From assembly GCA_020831485.1 (NCBI GenBank), contig JAFIGG010000033.1, forward strand, positions 1-38,901: DNA of 38,901 nucleotides, written 5' to 3'. The DNA comes from Opitutales bacterium. Lineage in GTDB: Bacteria; Verrucomicrobiota; Verrucomicrobiia; Opitutales; Oceanipulchritudinaceae. The translations under genes were made by a program, and so were the position numbers. A model generated the notes under the pieces. That model saw only the letters and a list, made by a program, of their open reading frames with translations, made no database searches and was not told the DNA's origin. Shown here piece after piece: positions 7,304 to 15,735 of this stretch. Position 1 is the first letter of the stretch. Every line of letters starts with the position of its first letter.

Positions 7304-8573
7304 TAAACCCAAACTTCTGATTGTCGAAGACGACATGATGGTCCGCATGGTCCTCCACGAAACGTTGGAGGCCGAAGGTTATGCAGTCAGTTCCTTCGAG
7401 ACGCCGAGTCAGGCACTCGCCGCCATCAAAGAACACAACTACTGCATGGTTCTCAGCGATCTTCGGCTACCCGAAATGAGTGGCATGGACTTGCTGGATG
7501 AAATACGCAAGGCACAACCCAATGCCGTTCGCATCCTGATCACAGGCTACAGCAATATGGCAACTCTGGCCGAAGGCATCAACCGCGGCTTGCTCTTCCG
7601 TTTCATTTCAAAGCCTTGGACCCGTGAGGAACTGCTGACTACTATTCAGTCAGCAAAGGATCACTATGATCTGGAGCAATCTCACCGCTACCTTCAAGAA
7701 GAAACCAGAGCCCTCAACGAAAGCCTCGCAAGCGTCAACGCAGAGCTCAGGCTGGTCAACCACGAACTGCACAGTAAAATCGACGAACTGGAGCAGCAAA
7801 AGAACGATTTGAACGCACTCAGCAACCGACTCAATGACCAGGTCGAACACACGTTAGAGCTCTGCTATCAATTGCAGGAAAAGAACAACCCCATTCTCGC
7901 CATTCGCACCAAAGCACGGGTTGAGCTGGCACGGGGTATATGTAAAAACGCACCTTTCGATGATGAAGAAAAGCGCTGCCTGATCAACGCCTCCTGGCTG
8001 TGCGACCTAGGGATGATCGGTCTGCCAAGCGCATTGATTGACCGCTACAACCGGAAGCCAGAAAAGCTCTCCAGCGACGAAATCACACAGGTTCAAAACC
8101 ATCCGATTGTCAGCCAGCAGCTGGCTACATTGATCGACAAGTCTTCCACCTTAAGCAACGCCATCCGCTCCCACCATGAACGCCACGATGGCACTGGTTT
8201 CCCGGATGGACTGGCCGGAGACCGTGTCCCGGTAATGGCCCGCCTGCTGGCGGTCATTGTCCACTTCGCGGAATCAGAGGCAGACAACAAAACAATCCTC
8301 AAGGAGATCGAAGCCAAAGCGGGAAGCGATTTTCATCCGGATGCAGTTCGGAGCTTCTTCCGCTACGCCAACCTCGAAGAGCCACCCAGCCGCATGCGCG
8401 AAGTAGTCTTTGACGAATTGGAGCCCGGCATGCGTCTGGCAAATGGGATCTATGGCCCGACAGGCCTTATGCTGGTGGCTAAGGACCGGGTACTGGATGA
8501 AAATACCATTCGCCACATTCGCAATTACAACCAACGCAACCCCCTCCACCAACGCATTTTTGTCTACCGTTAA
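7296..8573 (+). CDS. Response regulator with degenerate HD-GYP domain
   Basis: The 425-residue product starts with a complete receiver domain (about 5-120): acidic pair in IVEDDMM, phosphoacceptor Asp55 in LSDLRLPEMSG, and Lys106 in ISKPW. A coiled coil at about 125-190 leads to an HD-GYP-like domain. HD-GYP enzymes hydrolyse cyclic di-GMP. Here the signature HD is replaced by Cys-Asp (WLCDLGMIGLP, 234-244), and the first helix has no metal-binding His. The usual VADxYDAL motif is replaced by VIVHFAESEAD. The HHERHDGTGFP motif (293-303) and the His in NHP (269) remain. Phosphodiesterase activity is therefore doubtful; a binding or docking role is more likely. A conserved C-terminal module (LEPGMRLANGIY) follows. 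It overlaps the kinase gene by 8 bases and has an AAGGA ribosome-binding site. Confidence 0.88.
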   Translation: MHDKPKLLIVEDDMMVRMVLHETLEAEGYAVSSFETPSQALAAIKEHNYCMVLSDLRLPEMSGMDLLDEIRKAQPNAVRILITGYSNMATLAEGINRGLLFRFISKPWTREELLTTIQSAKDHYDLEQSHRYLQEETRALNESLASVNAELRLVNHELHSKIDELEQQKNDLNALSNRLNDQVEHTLELCYQLQEKNNPILAIRTKARVELARGICKNAPFDDEEKRCLINASWLCDLGMIGLPSALIDRYNRKPEKLSSDEITQVQNHPIVSQQLATLIDKSSTLSNAIRSHHERHDGTGFPDGLAGDRVPVMARLLAVIVHFAESEADNKTILKEIEAKAGSDFHPDAVRSFFRYANLEEPPSRMREVVFDELEPGMRLANGIYGPTGLMLVAKDRVLDENTIRHIRNYNQRNPLHQRIFVYR

Positions 8574-8606
8574 TTTGCTGGCACCAAGCCACCGTCCTCT
8601 TTCAAC

Positions 8607-9131
8607 ATGCCGGTATCCTATCTCAATAGCCCAGCACTATCCCAACGCGTAATCGTTGGTGTTGGCGACTTTGCTGCAGCAAACAATCCCAATGCAGTCC
8701 TCTCGACCTTTGCACTGGGTTCATGCCTTGGCGTGATCGCACTCGATCCGGGCATCAAGGCAGCCGGCTTGCTCCATTGCATGCTTCCCGACTCCACATT
8801 GGACGAGGAAAAAGCGCGCGACCGTCCAGCCATGTTTACGGACACCGGATTCAAACTCCTGATGCGCAATATGCTCGGACTCGGGGCACGAGTTCATCGC
8901 TTGCGTTTTGTCATTGCCGGTGGAGCCAGCAACTTTGGTGACCAGGACTTTTTCCGAATCGGTCCACGCAACCTTGAAACGCTGGATAAGATCATCGACA
9001 CCTACAGCTTCAACATGATCCACCGCTTCACAGGTGGAACGATCAACCGCACTTTGCATTTCAGCCTCAGCACAGGACTGCTGCAGTTGAAGACGCCGCA
9101 GGGCACGAGCGAACACAGCTGTTACGATTGA
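8607..9131 (+). CDS. cheD: CheD chemoreceptor glutamine deamidase
   Basis: CheD deamidates glutamines on chemoreceptors and in some bacteria also works with CheC in adaptation. The 174-residue length is typical. The catalytic Cys40 lies in TFALGSCLGV and His57 in AAGLLHCMLP, both at the expected spacing. The later segments PAMFTDTGFKLLMRNM and FVIAGGASNF also follow the family pattern, and residues 127-170 look like the usual C-terminal sheet. It begins 33 bases after the HD-GYP-like gene and its stop overlaps the ribosome-binding site of the next gene. Together with cheR and cheB it completes a receptor-adaptation set, although no receptor gene is in view. Confidence 0.93.
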   Translation: MPVSYLNSPALSQRVIVGVGDFAAANNPNAVLSTFALGSCLGVIALDPGIKAAGLLHCMLPDSTLDEEKARDRPAMFTDTGFKLLMRNMLGLGARVHRLRFVIAGGASNFGDQDFFRIGPRNLETLDKIIDTYSFNMIHRFTGGTINRTLHFSLSTGLLQLKTPQGTSEHSCYD

Positions 9132-9135
9132 GGAG
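9130..9135 (+). promoter_or_regulatory. Strong ribosome-binding site of asnB
   Basis: GAGGAG lies 6 bases before the asnB ATG and overlaps the cheD stop codon. It is one of the few clear Shine-Dalgarno sites in this window and fixes the start at 9142. This also fits the requirement that the mature enzyme begin with Met-Cys. Confidence 0.75.
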
Positions 9136-9141
9136 CTGGCG

Positions 9142-11028
9142 ATGTGCGGCATTGCAGGCAGTTTCTCCATTGACCGCGAGCGGCATCTCGACCGCAGTCG
9201 TCTCGAACAGGCGCTGACGCGCCTGCGGCCACGCGGCCCGGATGGCCAGGGCCGCCATTGCGCAGCTGGAATCCAACTCGGCCACCGCCGCCTCGCAATA
9301 CTGGATCCGGATAATGCGCCACAACCATGGCTTGAAACCGACCGCGGCGAAGTTCTCAGTTACAACGGTGAAATCTACAATTTTCGCAGCCTTCACAAGG
9401 ATCAACTCAATGGCTGCAAGCTCGCATCCAGCGGTGATACGGCGGTGTTGAGCGCATTGCTTGCGCAACAGGGGCTGGGTGCCTTACCCAAACTCTCCGG
9501 CATGTTTGCCTTTGCATGGTACCAGCCTGGCCAACACCGGATCACACTGGTCAGGGACCCATTGGGAGTTAAGCCCCTTTACTACTGTTTTCGGGAAGGT
9601 ATACTGAACTTCGCTTCCACTGTTCCCGCCTTGCTCGACCTGGCGCATTGGCCTCGAAAACTGGATGGCGTCGCTCTCCAGCATTACCTGACAACGGGGC
9701 GAAATCATTTGGATGGCCGTACCCTGATTCAAGGCATTCACTGCCTCCGACCGGGAGAAGTCCTGCAGCTGGACGCAGCCGGCAAAGTTCTCAGAAGCCA
9801 CCGTTATTGGCAGACGCCCATCGTCACAGAGGGCGAAAAGCGCACATTAACCTGGGAATCAGCCACGCAGGTTTGTCATGAAAAAATTCTGACATCGGTT
9901 AAAGCACAGATGGTCAGTGATGTACCTATCGGAGCTTTCATCAGCGGCGGTCTCGATTCGGCAATAATAGCCAACTCGATCCCTAAGGCAGAACGTTCCC
10001 GCTTGTTTGGCTTCAACGTTGGCTACGAGCACGAAGGTTTCAATGAGTGGCCCTGGGTACGCGATTTGGCAGATAATAGCGGAATTGACACCAGCATCAT
10101 TTCCCTCGGCGGGAGCGACGCATGGAGTGATCTGGCCGCTCAGATTGAATGGAAGGGTCTGCCCCTTTCCACACCCAACGAAATGGCCATTCGCAAGCTT
10201 GCCAACGCCTTCGCACAACGAGGTAAAGTGGCCCTCACCGGTGAAGGGGCCGATGAAATATTCGGCGGCTATGCCCTGCCCCAGGCCGGCGCACTGGACT
10301 ACGACCGCGCACTCAATCTGGACACCTCAGCCCCCCTGCACGCCCGGCTCGCATCGGCCTATGGCCAGTCCCGTTTCCGCTCCCGGGCAGATCACTACCT
10401 CTTGCTCAACAGCTGGACCCGGAAACATCAACGCGATCAATGGCTGAGTCCGGAATTTCAGGCAACCTGGCAAGGTGAGACCGCAGTGCGAACTTACTAC
10501 GACGACAGTCTAGCCGAATTCTCCAGCTGCTCCACAACAGAAGCCTATCTCCACCTGCACACCCGAATCAATCTTGAGGGTTTGCTAGAGCGCGTGGACG
10601 CGTCGACCATGGCGGCATCGGTGGAGGCCCGTGTTCCATTCACCGACCACCAGCTCGTAGAATGGGCGTTTCATCTCCCCTCCGACTGGAAGATCCGCCT
10701 CAACCCAAAGGCCGAAACCAAACTCAGTACGGTCTTCGACTGGTATCCAAACAATCAAATCGAAAGTAAACGCATTCTGCGTGAAGCCTTCGCCCAACGA
10801 GTTCCCCAGTCCATCCTCGAACGCCGCAAATTCAGCTTTCCAACTCCCTTTGAGCAATCCATGCGGAATGAATGGAGTAACGAAGTCCGCACAACTCTGC
10901 AGCAAAGCCAACTGCTTCGGGACATCCTCAAAGACTCACCCGAAAAACTCGCCGATGCAGGTATCTCCACCTGGCTCTGGCTCAACCTGGCCATCTGGGC
11001 TGAGCAGTGGCAAATCGAAGCCAGCTGA
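9142..11028 (+). CDS. asnB: Glutamine-dependent asparagine synthetase
   Basis: AsnB makes asparagine from aspartate, ATP and glutamine. The N-terminal amidotransferase domain begins MCGIAG, so Cys2 can act as nucleophile after Met removal. RGPDGQG, HRRLAILD, SYNGEIYN and VRDPLGVKPLYY follow. The synthetase domain has the pyrophosphate loop FISGGLDSA (about 267-275) and TGEGADEIFGGY (about 366-377), both complete. At 628 residues it has normal length for the bacterial AsnB class. It sits between cheD and a sigma-54 activator, an unusual place for an amino-acid gene. AsnB-like enzymes also amidate surface sugars and peptides in glycan and antibiotic loci, so a role in modifying flagellar or envelope glycans is possible, but no other glycan gene is in view. 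Confidence 0.9.
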   Translation: MCGIAGSFSIDRERHLDRSRLEQALTRLRPRGPDGQGRHCAAGIQLGHRRLAILDPDNAPQPWLETDRGEVLSYNGEIYNFRSLHKDQLNGCKLASSGDTAVLSALLAQQGLGALPKLSGMFAFAWYQPGQHRITLVRDPLGVKPLYYCFREGILNFASTVPALLDLAHWPRKLDGVALQHYLTTGRNHLDGRTLIQGIHCLRPGEVLQLDAAGKVLRSHRYWQTPIVTEGEKRTLTWESATQVCHEKILTSVKAQMVSDVPIGAFISGGLDSAIIANSIPKAERSRLFGFNVGYEHEGFNEWPWVRDLADNSGIDTSIISLGGSDAWSDLAAQIEWKGLPLSTPNEMAIRKLANAFAQRGKVALTGEGADEIFGGYALPQAGALDYDRALNLDTSAPLHARLASAYGQSRFRSRADHYLLLNSWTRKHQRDQWLSPEFQATWQGETAVRTYYDDSLAEFSSCSTTEAYLHLHTRINLEGLLERVDASTMAASVEARVPFTDHQLVEWAFHLPSDWKIRLNPKAETKLSTVFDWYPNNQIESKRILREAFAQRVPQSILERRKFSFPTPFEQSMRNEWSNEVRTTLQQSQLLRDILKDSPEKLADAGISTWLWLNLAIWAEQWQIEAS

Positions 11029-11117
11029 TTTCAACATCCCCCATTCCACTGTTGCATATCGGCAAAATTTTCCTCCTAATAAGGGACTATCCCCCTTTAA
11101 CCTCCAAACAACCAGCC

Positions 11118-12566
11118 ATGGGTTTTGACAGTATCCTTATTTTGGACGACGAAATGATCGTCCGCAAGCACCTGGAAGAAATCCTGCGCAAACGGCGTTA
11201 CCGCGTTCAGTCAGCGGCCTCTCTCGCTGAAGCCGGCGAGCGCATGAGCAAGGGTCAGTACGATCTGATATTTTGCGACCTTCGGCTTCCAGACGGAGAA
11301 GGTACGGACTTTCTTAGACAATATGTGAAAGGGAAGGATGCTCCAATAATTGTGATGATGACAGGGCATGGAAGCGTCGAAAATGCCGTAGAATGCATGC
11401 GTATCGGGGCTTTCGACTACGTGACCAAACCTCTGTCCATCAATCAGGTAGAGGTCATCCTGGATAAAGCGGAACGCTATGAGCAACTGGTCGAGGTCAA
11501 CCAATACTACGCTTCAAGTGAAGACTCGGCGACCCAGTTGCATGGCGAATCCGCAGCCATGCAGCGCCTCAATGAGCTGATTGGCCGGGTGGCGAAAACC
11601 GATGCCACCGTTCTGATTCAAGGCGAAACCGGCACTGGTAAGGAACTCATTTCACACGAGATCTACCGCCTTAGCCAACGGTCTGGCCAACCCTACATCA
11701 AAGTCAACTGTGCGGCGGTGTCGGAGACCTTGATAGAAAGTGAGTTTTTCGGCCATGAAAAAGGCGCTTTCACCGGTGCCCTGCAACGCCGCAAAGGGCG
11801 CTTTGAGCTTGCACATGGCGGCACACTTCTGCTCGACGAGATCAGTGAAATCTCACTGCCACTTCAGGCAAAGCTTCTGCGGGTGCTCCAGGAAAAGGAA
11901 TTCGAACGCGTGGGCGGTAGTTCAACCATTCAGACGGATGTGCGCGTCATCGCTACCACCAATCGCAATCTACTGGGCTCCGTCGAAAAGGGTGAATTCA
12001 GGCGCGACCTCTACTACCGATTGAATGTTTTTCCCCTGCAGTCTCCCCCTCTCCGTGAGCGTCGGGAAGACATTCCATTGCTCGCCCAGAAGTTTCTAAA
12101 GGACTTCAGCCGCAAACACGGCATACCGGTAAAGGGATGCACACCGGAAGCTATGAACGCATTGATTCAACACAGTTGGCCGGGAAATGTTCGGGAACTA
12201 CAAAACCTTGTCGAACACGCGGTCATCATGACACCGACAAACGGTTGGATCGAACCAATTGCTCTTGGAACATTGGCCTACATAGGCGGTCCGCAACCTT
12301 CCGGGCTTCCGGCTGAAATCATGACAACAGGTAACGGCAGCGAAAATCCTGTCGTGGCACAGCATGATGAATCCGGAGACAACTCTGCCAAACCTGTCAA
12401 ATCGCTGGCAGACATTGAGCGCAATCACATTCACCGCGTGCTGATCCAAACCGCAGGCAACCGCTCGCAGGCAGCTGAAATTCTGGGCGTCAACGTGCGC
12501 ACTTTACGCAACAAGCTGAACACCTACCGCGACGAAGGCCACGTGGAATTCAAGGCTTTTGATTGA
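11118..12566 (+). CDS. NtrC-family sigma-54 response regulator
   Basis: The 482-residue protein activates sigma-54 RNA polymerase after phosphorylation. Domains in order: a receiver (about 4-120) with the acidic pair in LILDDEM, phosphoacceptor Asp54 in FCDLRLPDGEG and Lys in VTKPL; an AAA+ domain (about 142-370) with Walker A GETGTGKE, the sigma-54-contact loop GAFTGA (216-221) and Walker B GTLLLDE; and a Fis-type helix-turn-helix at the end (GNRSQAAEILGVNVRTLRNKL). All key residues are present. The start at 11118 gives a normal receiver start; longer versions would run into asnB. It lies 89 bases after asnB. It is a natural partner for the PAS kinase at 5348 and a candidate activator of the promoter at 800-815, similar in logic to FlrC/FlgR systems. 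Confidence 0.92.
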   Translation: MGFDSILILDDEMIVRKHLEEILRKRRYRVQSAASLAEAGERMSKGQYDLIFCDLRLPDGEGTDFLRQYVKGKDAPIIVMMTGHGSVENAVECMRIGAFDYVTKPLSINQVEVILDKAERYEQLVEVNQYYASSEDSATQLHGESAAMQRLNELIGRVAKTDATVLIQGETGTGKELISHEIYRLSQRSGQPYIKVNCAAVSETLIESEFFGHEKGAFTGALQRRKGRFELAHGGTLLLDEISEISLPLQAKLLRVLQEKEFERVGGSSTIQTDVRVIATTNRNLLGSVEKGEFRRDLYYRLNVFPLQSPPLRERREDIPLLAQKFLKDFSRKHGIPVKGCTPEAMNALIQHSWPGNVRELQNLVEHAVIMTPTNGWIEPIALGTLAYIGGPQPSGLPAEIMTTGNGSENPVVAQHDESGDNSAKPVKSLADIERNHIHRVLIQTAGNRSQAAEILGVNVRTLRNKLNTYRDEGHVEFKAFD

Positions 12567-12569
12567 GCC

Positions 12570-13580
12570 CTACTGCTGCTGACTGCGCTGAACGGCGATC
12601 TCAGCTTCCATATCCACGGCAGGAAGCTGGAAATACTCTTCGTAGATGCTTTGATTGAGTCCGATCAAGCGGAGTTGAACCCGATCTATGAATTCGTGCA
12701 GGCCCTCTTCCCAGATATCATCAATGCTGGCGTAAGCGACATCCCCCATCAGGCGACCCGCCAATTTTTCAGCCCGGTTGGCATAGAAGCCCTCATCGGT
12801 CCCCGATATGGATCGCAGTTGTTGTTCCAACTGACGCAGGCAGTAACGAATAGAGCGAGGGAAATTCTGCGAAAGTATCAAGAATCCGGATACATTAAGC
12901 GCATCGGCTTCGCCTGTGCGGTTTGACTGAAAAGCATCCACGGCACTACTGGACCGAAGGATCGCAACCCAAATAGCAATATCCACAGTTCCTCCACCCT
13001 GCTGCCCGTCCGGAAGAGGCAGAAAATACTTCAGATCCAGAATTCGCGAAGTCTGGTCTGCCCTCTCCAGATAGCGCCCGACTTGAAGGAACTTGTATCC
13101 CTCGCTGTGAAAGTAAGTAGCTTCCATCAGGCCCACAAAGCGGTAGGAATAATTTTTGATCTCTTCAAAAAAATCGTAGTTGGTCGTTTCCTCATTATCG
13201 AGAAACTCCTGTTCATTGCGCACAAAGTGATACATCTCATTGATGCACTCCCACATTTCTTCCGAAATCTGATCCCGAATCATTCGCGCGTTTTCGCGCG
13301 CACTGCTGACTGAGGAGAAAATGGAATTTGGATTGTGGGCTTCGCGCGTGAGAAAGGCCGTCACACCGTCCGCGTCGATCCCATCATGGTGTTCGCGAAA
13401 CAATTCGACATCCCCCGTCGATTGCACAATCGCCTCCCAAAAAACCTCTTCAACGCCATCCACATAGGCTTCAAAATCATCCAGCAACTGGAGGTTGACA
13501 TCCAGAATGCGCGCGGTGTTCTCGGCCCGCTCTATATAGCGTCCGATCCAGTAAAGTGAGTTGGCAACACGTGAAAGCAT
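12570..13580 (-). CDS. Alpha-E domain protein (DUF403)
   Basis: The product is 336 residues, all helical. The start MLSRVANSLYWIGRYIERAENTAR is the hallmark of the alpha-E family. Further family features are YLERADQTSRILDLKY in the middle and SIYEEYF near the end. Alpha-E proteins are almost always next to a circularly permuted ATP-grasp gene, as here, and the pair is proposed to make or modify a small peptide or peptide-like conjugate. The biochemical reaction is unknown. It lies 22 bases downstream of the ATP-grasp gene and is probably co-transcribed with it. It converges on the NtrC-type gene with a gap of 3 bases and no visible terminator. Confidence 0.93.
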   Translation of the reverse strand: MLSRVANSLYWIGRYIERAENTARILDVNLQLLDDFEAYVDGVEEVFWEAIVQSTGDVELFREHHDGIDADGVTAFLTREAHNPNSIFSSVSSARENARMIRDQISEEMWECINEMYHFVRNEQEFLDNEETTNYDFFEEIKNYSYRFVGLMEATYFHSEGYKFLQVGRYLERADQTSRILDLKYFLPLPDGQQGGGTVDIAIWVAILRSSSAVDAFQSNRTGEADALNVSGFLILSQNFPRSIRYCLRQLEQQLRSISGTDEGFYANRAEKLAGRLMGDVAYASIDDIWEEGLHEFIDRVQLRLIGLNQSIYEEYFQLPAVDMEAEIAVQRSQQQ

Positions 13581-13602
13581 GAAATATCAGATTCGTTGAA
13601 GG

Positions 13603-15042
13603 TCAGGAGTCATTGCGCAGTACCCAGGTATCTTTGGACCCCCCGCCCTGCGAGGAGTTCACGACCAGGCTGCCTTTGCGTAAAGCAACCCGGGTCAGCC
13701 CGCCGGGAATGATCTTCACCCCATCCCCGTAGAGAACAAAGGGCCTCAAATCCACATGCCGACCTTCAAAGCCCGCATCGGTCCAGGTCGGATGGCGGGA
13801 GAGCGAGATGGTTGGCTGGGCAATAAAGTTTCGGGGATCTGCTTTGATCATTTGACGGAATTCCTCGATTTCCGCCTTAGTTGAGGCCGGCCCGATCAAC
13901 ATCCCATAGCCCCCTGCTTCGTTGGCTGACTTGACCACCAACTTTGGCAAATGCTCCATAATGTATGACATGTCCTGAGGCTCCGAGGCCAGATAAGTGT
14001 CCACATTTGGAAGGATCGGCTCTTCACCCATGTAATACTTGATCATGCGCGGCACGAAGTAATACATCACCTTGTCATCAGCGACTCCGGTACCAACCGC
14101 ATTTGCAAGGGCCACGTTGCCCGCCCTGTAGGCATTCATCAAACCGGGCACCCCCAGCATCGAATCGGGGCGAAACACACTCGGGTCAAGGAATTCATGG
14201 CTGACCCGGCTGTAGATTACATCCACCTGTTTAAGGCCCTGCGTCGTGCGCATAAATACGTGGGAATTGCGCACCACGAGATCCCGCCCTTCAACAATTT
14301 CAATCCCCATCTCCCGCGCCAGAAAACAATGCTCGAAATAGGCACTGTTGTGGACACCTGGGGTCAGTATAACAACCATTGGATCCGGGTTGGCCGAAGG
14401 TGCGATGTAACGCAGCATCCGCAGCAACTCATCGGGATACTGCTTGACCGGCTCGACTTCCGAAGTGGGAAACAGCCGAGGGAAAGTACGCTTCAAAACC
14501 TGCCGGCTTTCCAACATATAGGAGACACCCGAAGGGCAGCGCAAATTGTCTTCGAGCACCAGATAGCGACCCTCCCCGTCCCGGATAAGGTCGGATCCGG
14601 AAATGTGCACATAGATATCTCTGGGGACCTTGGTGCCGACGAATTCTTTACAGAACTGTTTGGCGGAAAGTATGTAACTGGCAGGAATGACACCGTCCTT
14701 GATAATTTTCTGCTCGTGATAAATGTCGTGCAGAAATGCATTCAGAGCGACGATGCGCTGGGTCAGACCCTTTTCCAAATGCGCCCACTCCGTGCGCGGG
14801 ATGATGCGCGGCAAAACGTCGAAGGGGAAAATACGCTCCGTGCCCTGGCTGTCGTGGTAGACCGTAAAAGTTACGCCCTGGCTCAGGAAAGCTGAATCAA
14901 TGTAGCGCCGCCGAATCTCAAACTCATCAGGGTTCAGACGCTCTATGCTCTCGAACAGGCGTTGGTAATGTGGCCGGATCCGTCCATCCGGCTCAAACAT
15001 TTCATCAAAAAATCCTTCGGTCTCGTAATTGTTAAAATCCAT
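13603..15042 (-). CDS. Circularly permuted ATP-grasp protein (DUF404/407 type)
   Basis: The predicted enzyme of about 479 residues belongs to the circularly permuted ATP-grasp family 2. Features visible near the start are [21 protein letters not shown], then [20 protein letters not shown] and [13 protein letters not shown]. Nucleotide- and metal-binding segments are [13 protein letters not shown] and [14 protein letters not shown], followed by [12 protein letters not shown]-grasp enzymes join a carboxylate to an amine or thiol through an acyl-phosphate. The family is linked to peptide-bond chemistry together with alpha-E proteins and often a transglutaminase-like protease; no such protease is in view here. 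I chose the ATG at 15042 because the conserved start of the family begins there; ATG 15072 and a start at 15147 are longer alternatives. No clear ribosome-binding site was seen. Confidence 0.92.
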   Translation of the reverse strand: MDFNNYETEGFFDEMFEPDGRIRPHYQRLFESIERLNPDEFEIRRRYIDSAFLSQGVTFTVYHDSQGTERIFPFDVLPRIIPRTEWAHLEKGLTQRIVALNAFLHDIYHEQKIIKDGVIPASYILSAKQFCKEFVGTKVPRDIYVHISGSDLIRDGEGRYLVLEDNLRCPSGVSYMLESRQVLKRTFPRLFPTSEVEPVKQYPDELLRMLRYIAPSANPDPMVVILTPGVHNSAYFEHCFLAREMGIEIVEGRDLVVRNSHVFMRTTQGLKQVDVIYSRVSHEFLDPSVFRPDSMLGVPGLMNAYRAGNVALANAVGTGVADDKVMYYFVPRMIKYYMGEEPILPNVDTYLASEPQDMSYIMEHLPKLVVKSANEAGGYGMLIGPASTKAEIEEFRQMIKADPRNFIAQPTISLSRHPTWTDAGFEGRHVDLRPFVLYGDGVKIIPGGLTRVALRKGSLVVNSSQGGGSKDTWVLRNDS

Positions 15043-15212
15043 GAAATTAGCAGAGCTGTTTCTCACAGCCATGCACACCCCATACCAAAACCAGCCAAGA
15101 CTCAACTCAAAGTCGGATTTTTTCGATTCTGCGAAATTTTGCCCCAAAACCGACCCCCGATTTCAAGCATAAGCGTACCTTCATACTCTTTTTAGATATC
15201 TTTATCTTTTTT

Positions 15213-15229
15213 ATTATGGACACCATTAT
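15213..15229. promoter_or_regulatory. Imperfect palindrome upstream of the Rrf2 gene
   Basis: ATTATGG and CCATTAT flank a 3-base spacer (ACA), matching at 6 of 7 positions. It lies in a strongly AT-rich segment 34 bases before the Rrf2 start, between two divergent genes. Its size and place suit an operator for Rrf2 autoregulation and control of the downstream oxidoreductase. This is inference only; short AT-rich palindromes are common. Confidence 0.3.
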
Positions 15230-15262
15230 CCTTTTTGCTAATTTGGAATTCATACTTCAATC

Positions 15263-15712
15263 ATGCTCAGCCTTTCCCAAAGTGTCGGATACGCAATCCA
15301 AGCCTTAATTTGCCTGGACGAGGATCCACTCAAATCCCGTCTCGTTAAAGATATAGCGGAAGATACGGGTGTTCCCGCTGCCTACCTGCCCAAACTGCTC
15401 AAAAAACTCAATGACGCAGATATCGTGGCTTCCAAGAGGGGTTACAAAGGCGGAACATGGCTGCGCCGGGCACCTTCACAGATTTCCCTGCTGGACATCA
15501 GTGAAGCAATCGATGGCCGCAAATGGCTGGGGCGCTGCCTCCTAGGTCTGGATGAATGCACCGACAGCCGTGCATGTCCGACTCATGAATTCTGGAAGGC
15601 AACCCGGCAGGAAATAGAAGAGCGTTTGCGCAAAACCTCACTGGAAGAGGTCCGAAGATTCAACCAGCACCGAATTCCGCAGGCAGAAAAAAGCCACTCA
15701 ACTGAACTTTAA
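15263..15712 (+). CDS. Rrf2-family transcriptional regulator
   Basis: The 149-residue protein has the N-terminal winged helix of Rrf2 regulators: GYAIQALICL, then DIAEDTGVPAAYLPKLLKKLNDADIV as the recognition region. The wing reads SKRGYKGGTWL. Three cysteines follow in GRCLLGLDECTDSRACPTH (about 93-110), the arrangement used by many Rrf2 proteins to bind an iron-sulfur cluster and sense redox state, oxygen or nitric oxide. It lies 23 bases upstream of the pyruvate:ferredoxin oxidoreductase gene, so it most likely controls that iron-sulfur enzyme in response to oxygen or cluster supply. No ribosome-binding site stands out. The gene is distinct from IscR by context, as no isc or suf genes are in view. 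Confidence 0.92.
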   Translation: MLSLSQSVGYAIQALICLDEDPLKSRLVKDIAEDTGVPAAYLPKLLKKLNDADIVASKRGYKGGTWLRRAPSQISLLDISEAIDGRKWLGRCLLGLDECTDSRACPTHEFWKATRQEIEERLRKTSLEEVRRFNQHRIPQAEKSHSTEL

Positions 15713-15735
15713 TTGTCGAACCGATCGATACCGAA

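Noticed and set aside
11080-11100. Hairpin AAGGG/CCCTT between asnB and the sigma-54 regulator gene as a terminator
   Set aside because: Five-base stem without a following T run; read-through into the regulator gene remains likely.
14197-14895. Plus-strand frame of 232 codons opposite the ATP-grasp gene
   Set aside because: Antisense shadow; the minus frame contains all conserved family motifs.
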